Positions 61,815-64,000 of a DNA stretch of 64,000 bases are shown in pieces. Where the stretch lies: contig NZ_KE384330.1 of assembly GCF_000425225.1 (NCBI RefSeq), positions 37,120-101,119 on the forward strand, given 5' to 3'. The translations under genes were made by a program, and so were the position numbers. Under the pieces are notes generated by a model that was not told the origin of the DNA, made no database searches, and saw only the letters and a program-made list of their open reading frames with translations. The DNA is from Pontibacillus marinus BH030004 = DSM 16465. GTDB lineage: Bacteria; Bacillota; Bacilli; Bacillales; BH030062. Within the stretch, counting starts at the first letter, position 1. Each line of letters starts with the position of its first letter.

Positions 61815-61845
61815 GCTCCAGTACCCTGACGGATCGCTGGAGCTA
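61815..61845 (-). terminator. Terminator of spoIID
   Basis: AGCTCCAG / CTGGAGCT 8-bp stem followed by TTTTCTTT on the minus strand, 15 bp after the spoIID stop. Confidence 0.75.
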
Positions 61846-61859
61846 AACATCTATAAGCA

Positions 61860-62903
61860 TTATCTGGATGCAATCTGTGGCAGGAATGTATCGATCTCTG
61901 TGATGGCTACATCATTGTAATAATGAACCACAATATCCTTATACCCTTTTCCTTCTTGAGCCATTCCGTTTGCTCCATATTGGCTCATACCAACGCCGTG
62001 ACCGTAGCCTTTTGTTTTGAAGATAATATATTGATCTTTTTGTTGAACGGTAAAGTCGGATGATTTTAGATTCAATTGTTCACGAATTTCTCGTCCTGTA
62101 AACGTTTTGTCGCCTACTTTTGCTGTATTAATTCGTTTGCTTTCGGTTTTGGTAATGTTTGTTATGATCGGATGATCTTCTTTAAGTTGTACGCCTAGTT
62201 TTTGTTCAATCTCACTCATTGTAAATACCTTTTGATCTAGATACTTCGGTGAGTCTGTGTCCCACGGGCTTTCTACGCTTCTCAGGTAAGGAAATTCGTG
62301 CTCCCAGTAATCTTCTGAGTTTTCCGTGTAGCCGTTTGATGTTGAAAAGAACGAAGCTGTGATAGGAGATCCGTCATACGTCAGGATTTCTCCCTTTGTC
62401 TCTGCAACAGCCTGCTTAATCTTGTTCATCTTCCAAATATAATCCGGCCCCCATGCTTTTATCAACTCATCGTTGTTCTTATACACCTGATGCTGGATTG
62501 TATCGGTTACATGAGCGTTCCCCGGAATGTCTTCTTCAGATTTAATAAGATGCTGAACGATGTATGTGCGTGCGGCTAGCGATTGTGCTTTAAGTGCCTC
62601 TAATTCAAAATCAGCCGGCATTTCAGATGCGACAACGCGGGACACATACAGTTCTAGGGGCACCTGTTCAACTTGTTCTGCCTTCGTCCTGTACACATTC
62701 ACACTGAAGGATGAAAGATCATCTAAATTGAAGTCCTTCAAGGTTTCGACAGGTTTGGTTGGTGTTGTTGAATCCTCTGTTGCTACTTCTTGGATCGGAT
62801 CAGATGGTTGAATAAATGGAAGCACAATTAATGTTGGAACGACAAGAATGATAAGCACTAATGTGCCGATTAGAAGAAGTCCTGGCCCCTTCCATGCTTT
62901 CAT
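61860..62903 (-). CDS. spoIID: Stage II sporulation protein SpoIID
   Basis: 347 residues from the ATG at 62903, preceded by AAAGGGGGCTTCCAT; an in-frame ATG 45 bases upstream has no ribosome site. Membrane helix about 7-30, then the lytic transglycosylase domain: VPLELYVSRVVASEMPADFELEALKAQSLAARTYIV, with the catalytic Glu in SEMP, and the C-terminal YGHGVGMSQYGANGMAQEGKGYKDIVVHYY. It degrades septal peptidoglycan during engulfment with SpoIIM and SpoIIP. About 170 bp upstream of spoIIQ, as in many Bacillaceae. Confidence 0.96.
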   Translation of the reverse strand: MKAWKGPGLLLIGTLVLIILVVPTLIVLPFIQPSDPIQEVATEDSTTPTKPVETLKDFNLDDLSSFSVNVYRTKAEQVEQVPLELYVSRVVASEMPADFELEALKAQSLAARTYIVQHLIKSEEDIPGNAHVTDTIQHQVYKNNDELIKAWGPDYIWKMNKIKQAVAETKGEILTYDGSPITASFFSTSNGYTENSEDYWEHEFPYLRSVESPWDTDSPKYLDQKVFTMSEIEQKLGVQLKEDHPIITNITKTESKRINTAKVGDKTFTGREIREQLNLKSSDFTVQQKDQYIIFKTKGYGHGVGMSQYGANGMAQEGKGYKDIVVHYYNDVAITEIDTFLPQIASR

Positions 62904-63034
62904 ATGGAAGCCCCCTTTTCTAGTTACTCTACTAATAAATCTATACACGAGTTGGGAATAGTAGAACTAGAAATTTTGATTGGGGGGAAGGCTTGTTGGC
63001 TTGGAAGCTCCCGGGACTTGGAGGGGCGGACATG

Positions 63035-63598
63035 TTAGCGTATTACTTCTATGACAAGGTCGCCTAGCTTTTCTTCGTTTTGGTAAATGGCGATTTCCCA
63101 TATGCCCCAGTATGGGAAGGCTAATTGGGTTTGTATGGCTGTGTTGGCGCCTAGTTTTTGTTTTAGTTCTGCTGCTCCATTTGGGAGGTCTTTTGCTTTT
63201 GGGATCTGCAGTTGAACTTTATCGCCAGAGAACCTCTCTTCGGCTTTTAGCGTTAGATTTTGAGGCTTAATGTCTTCTTCGTTCCATAGAAAGAATGTGG
63301 CTTCATATGCTTTATTTTGCTTAATGGGTTGTTTTTTAACCATCATGAGGTCTTGCTTCTCGCCTTGTAGTTTAACCTGCTGTTCTTCTGTTATAGGGCT
63401 GACTTGGAAGCGTTGCTCGTGGTGCCAGTTGTTGTAGACTTGGTATCCTGCGTAGGCAGCTAGTAAGACCAGTACCGTTGTGATTATGGCGTATCCCTTT
63501 GGGTTGAGGTCCACGCCTGTGCCTGAGGATGGTTTGAACCAGTATATGAATGAGATTAGAGCTATTAGGAGAAGTACGCTTATTAAGAAAATGATCAT
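63035..63598 (-). CDS. Membrane protein with extracytoplasmic beta-domain, unknown function
   Basis: 187 residues; AAAGGAGCATCCAAA before the ATG. Two helices at the N-terminus (about 2-20 and 35-52) are followed by an extracellular beta-rich domain (about 65-187) with KNKAYEATFFLWNEEDIKPQ, a short FPYWGIWEIAIYQ motif, and the end GDLVIEVIR. The W-x-x-x-I-x-x-x-x strand pattern resembles FixH/YtkA-type Ig-like domains, but the match is weak. Lies upstream of spoIID. No operon partner visible. Confidence 0.6.
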   Translation of the reverse strand: MIIFLISVLLLIALISFIYWFKPSSGTGVDLNPKGYAIITTVLVLLAAYAGYQVYNNWHHEQRFQVSPITEEQQVKLQGEKQDLMMVKKQPIKQNKAYEATFFLWNEEDIKPQNLTLKAEERFSGDKVQLQIPKAKDLPNGAAELKQKLGANTAIQTQLAFPYWGIWEIAIYQNEEKLGDLVIEVIR

Positions 63599-63710
63599 TT
63601 TGGATGCTCCTTTTTGGGGTGTTGGTTGTATTACGGTTGGGTGCTGGGTGTGGTTTCGGGGATTGGGGGGATCGGGACTTTTGGCTGGGGGTTGGAGAGG
63701 CGTGGGGCGT

Positions 63711-64000
63711 TTGTGAGTGGGTGCTGGGTTTTGTGAGCGGGTTGATGGTTATATGAGCTTCTTGCTGGATTTGTGAGTAGGTTGAACACTATATGAGCGG
63801 CTACAGGGATTTATGAGCGGGTTGACCACTTTATGAGCATTTACCGGGATTTATGAGCGGGTTGAACACTTTATGAGCGGCTACTGGGATTTATGAGCGG
63901 GTTGAACACTTTATGAGCAGTTACCGGGATTTATGAGCGGGTTGAACACTTTATGAGCAGCTACCGGGATTTATGAGCGGGTTGACCACTTTATGAGCAG
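63711..64000. repeat. 40-bp tandem array of 20-bp half-units, running off the edge
   Basis: Half-units TTATGAGCGGGTTGAACACT and TTATGAGCAGCTACCGGGAT alternate with exact 20-bp steps (63811, 63831, 63851, 63871, 63891 and on). The first units (63711-63790) are more diverged. Since 20 is not a multiple of three, it does not encode a repeat protein. The right end is beyond the window. Confidence 0.88.

Noticed and set aside
63711..64000. 40-bp repeats as CRISPR
   Set aside because: Both half-units are conserved; there are no unique spacers.

Overview
The window looks like the chromosome of a salt-adapted, spore-forming, motile member of the Bacillaceae (Halobacillus/Pontibacillus/Virgibacillus-like). 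The reasons are a low-GC sequence with AGGAGG-type ribosome sites, a spoIID-spoIIQ-spoIIID-mbl-flhO-flhP-fabZ block with Bacillus-like gene order, a ComK homologue, and very acidic secreted proteins. No rRNA, tRNA or CRISPR was found.

Layout. 1-1252: end of a capsule/exopolysaccharide regulatory pair (BY-kinase, cut by the window edge, and a Wzz-type activator). 1.5-18.2 kb: giant secreted beta-sandwich proteins (1248 and 3060 residues) and a 1128-residue SLH-anchored protein. 18.3-27.5 kb: S-layer region, with small surface proteins, a graveyard of S-layer gene fragments with remnants resembling group II intron domain V, an SLH-less 1099-residue S-layer-type protein, a small paralogue of its N-terminus, and a separate SLH anchor protein, all behind one promoter with a long structured leader. 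27.7-40 kb: secondary cell wall polymer genes (O-antigen-ligase-like polymerase, GT4 enzymes, TagA/WecG, WecC, CsaB, MurJ-like flippase, a membrane-anchored sugar-modifying enzyme), which would make the pyruvylated ManNAcA-type polymer that SLH domains bind. A NERD nuclease-like gene sits inside this block between two 21-bp repeat arrays. 40-43.6 kb: CheW-MCP-EAL operon. 43.9-50.7 kb: TetR-controlled RND efflux operon that unusually ends in a TolC-like coiled-coil protein. 51-53.1 kb: an acidic repeat protein behind a c-di-GMP-I riboswitch, and a ComK-like regulator. 53.3-54.6 kb: small genes and a 42-bp tandem array. 54.6-63.6 kb: fabZ, epuA, flhP, flhO, mbl, spoIIID, a peptide-signalling cassette, spoIIQ, spoIID. 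The window ends in a 40-bp tandem array.

The most interesting locus is 59001-60447. An AimR/Rap-like TPR protein without the usual N-terminal HTH overlaps by 4 bp a secreted 81-residue precursor carrying four copies of DPVEPPIK(V). A second, 50-residue secreted precursor ending in DPDTGGMG follows. The four repeats differ at synonymous codon positions but not in amino acids, which implies selection on the peptide. The cassette lies between spoIIQ and spoIIID, so a quorum-sensing input into sporulation is a natural hypothesis.

Other points of interest: a small domain shared by the SLH anchor (two copies) and two neighbouring small proteins; an S-layer that may be split into anchor and lattice proteins; helically phased 20/21-bp intergenic arrays; and an EAL gene whose reading frame continues past its stop codon into the next gene.
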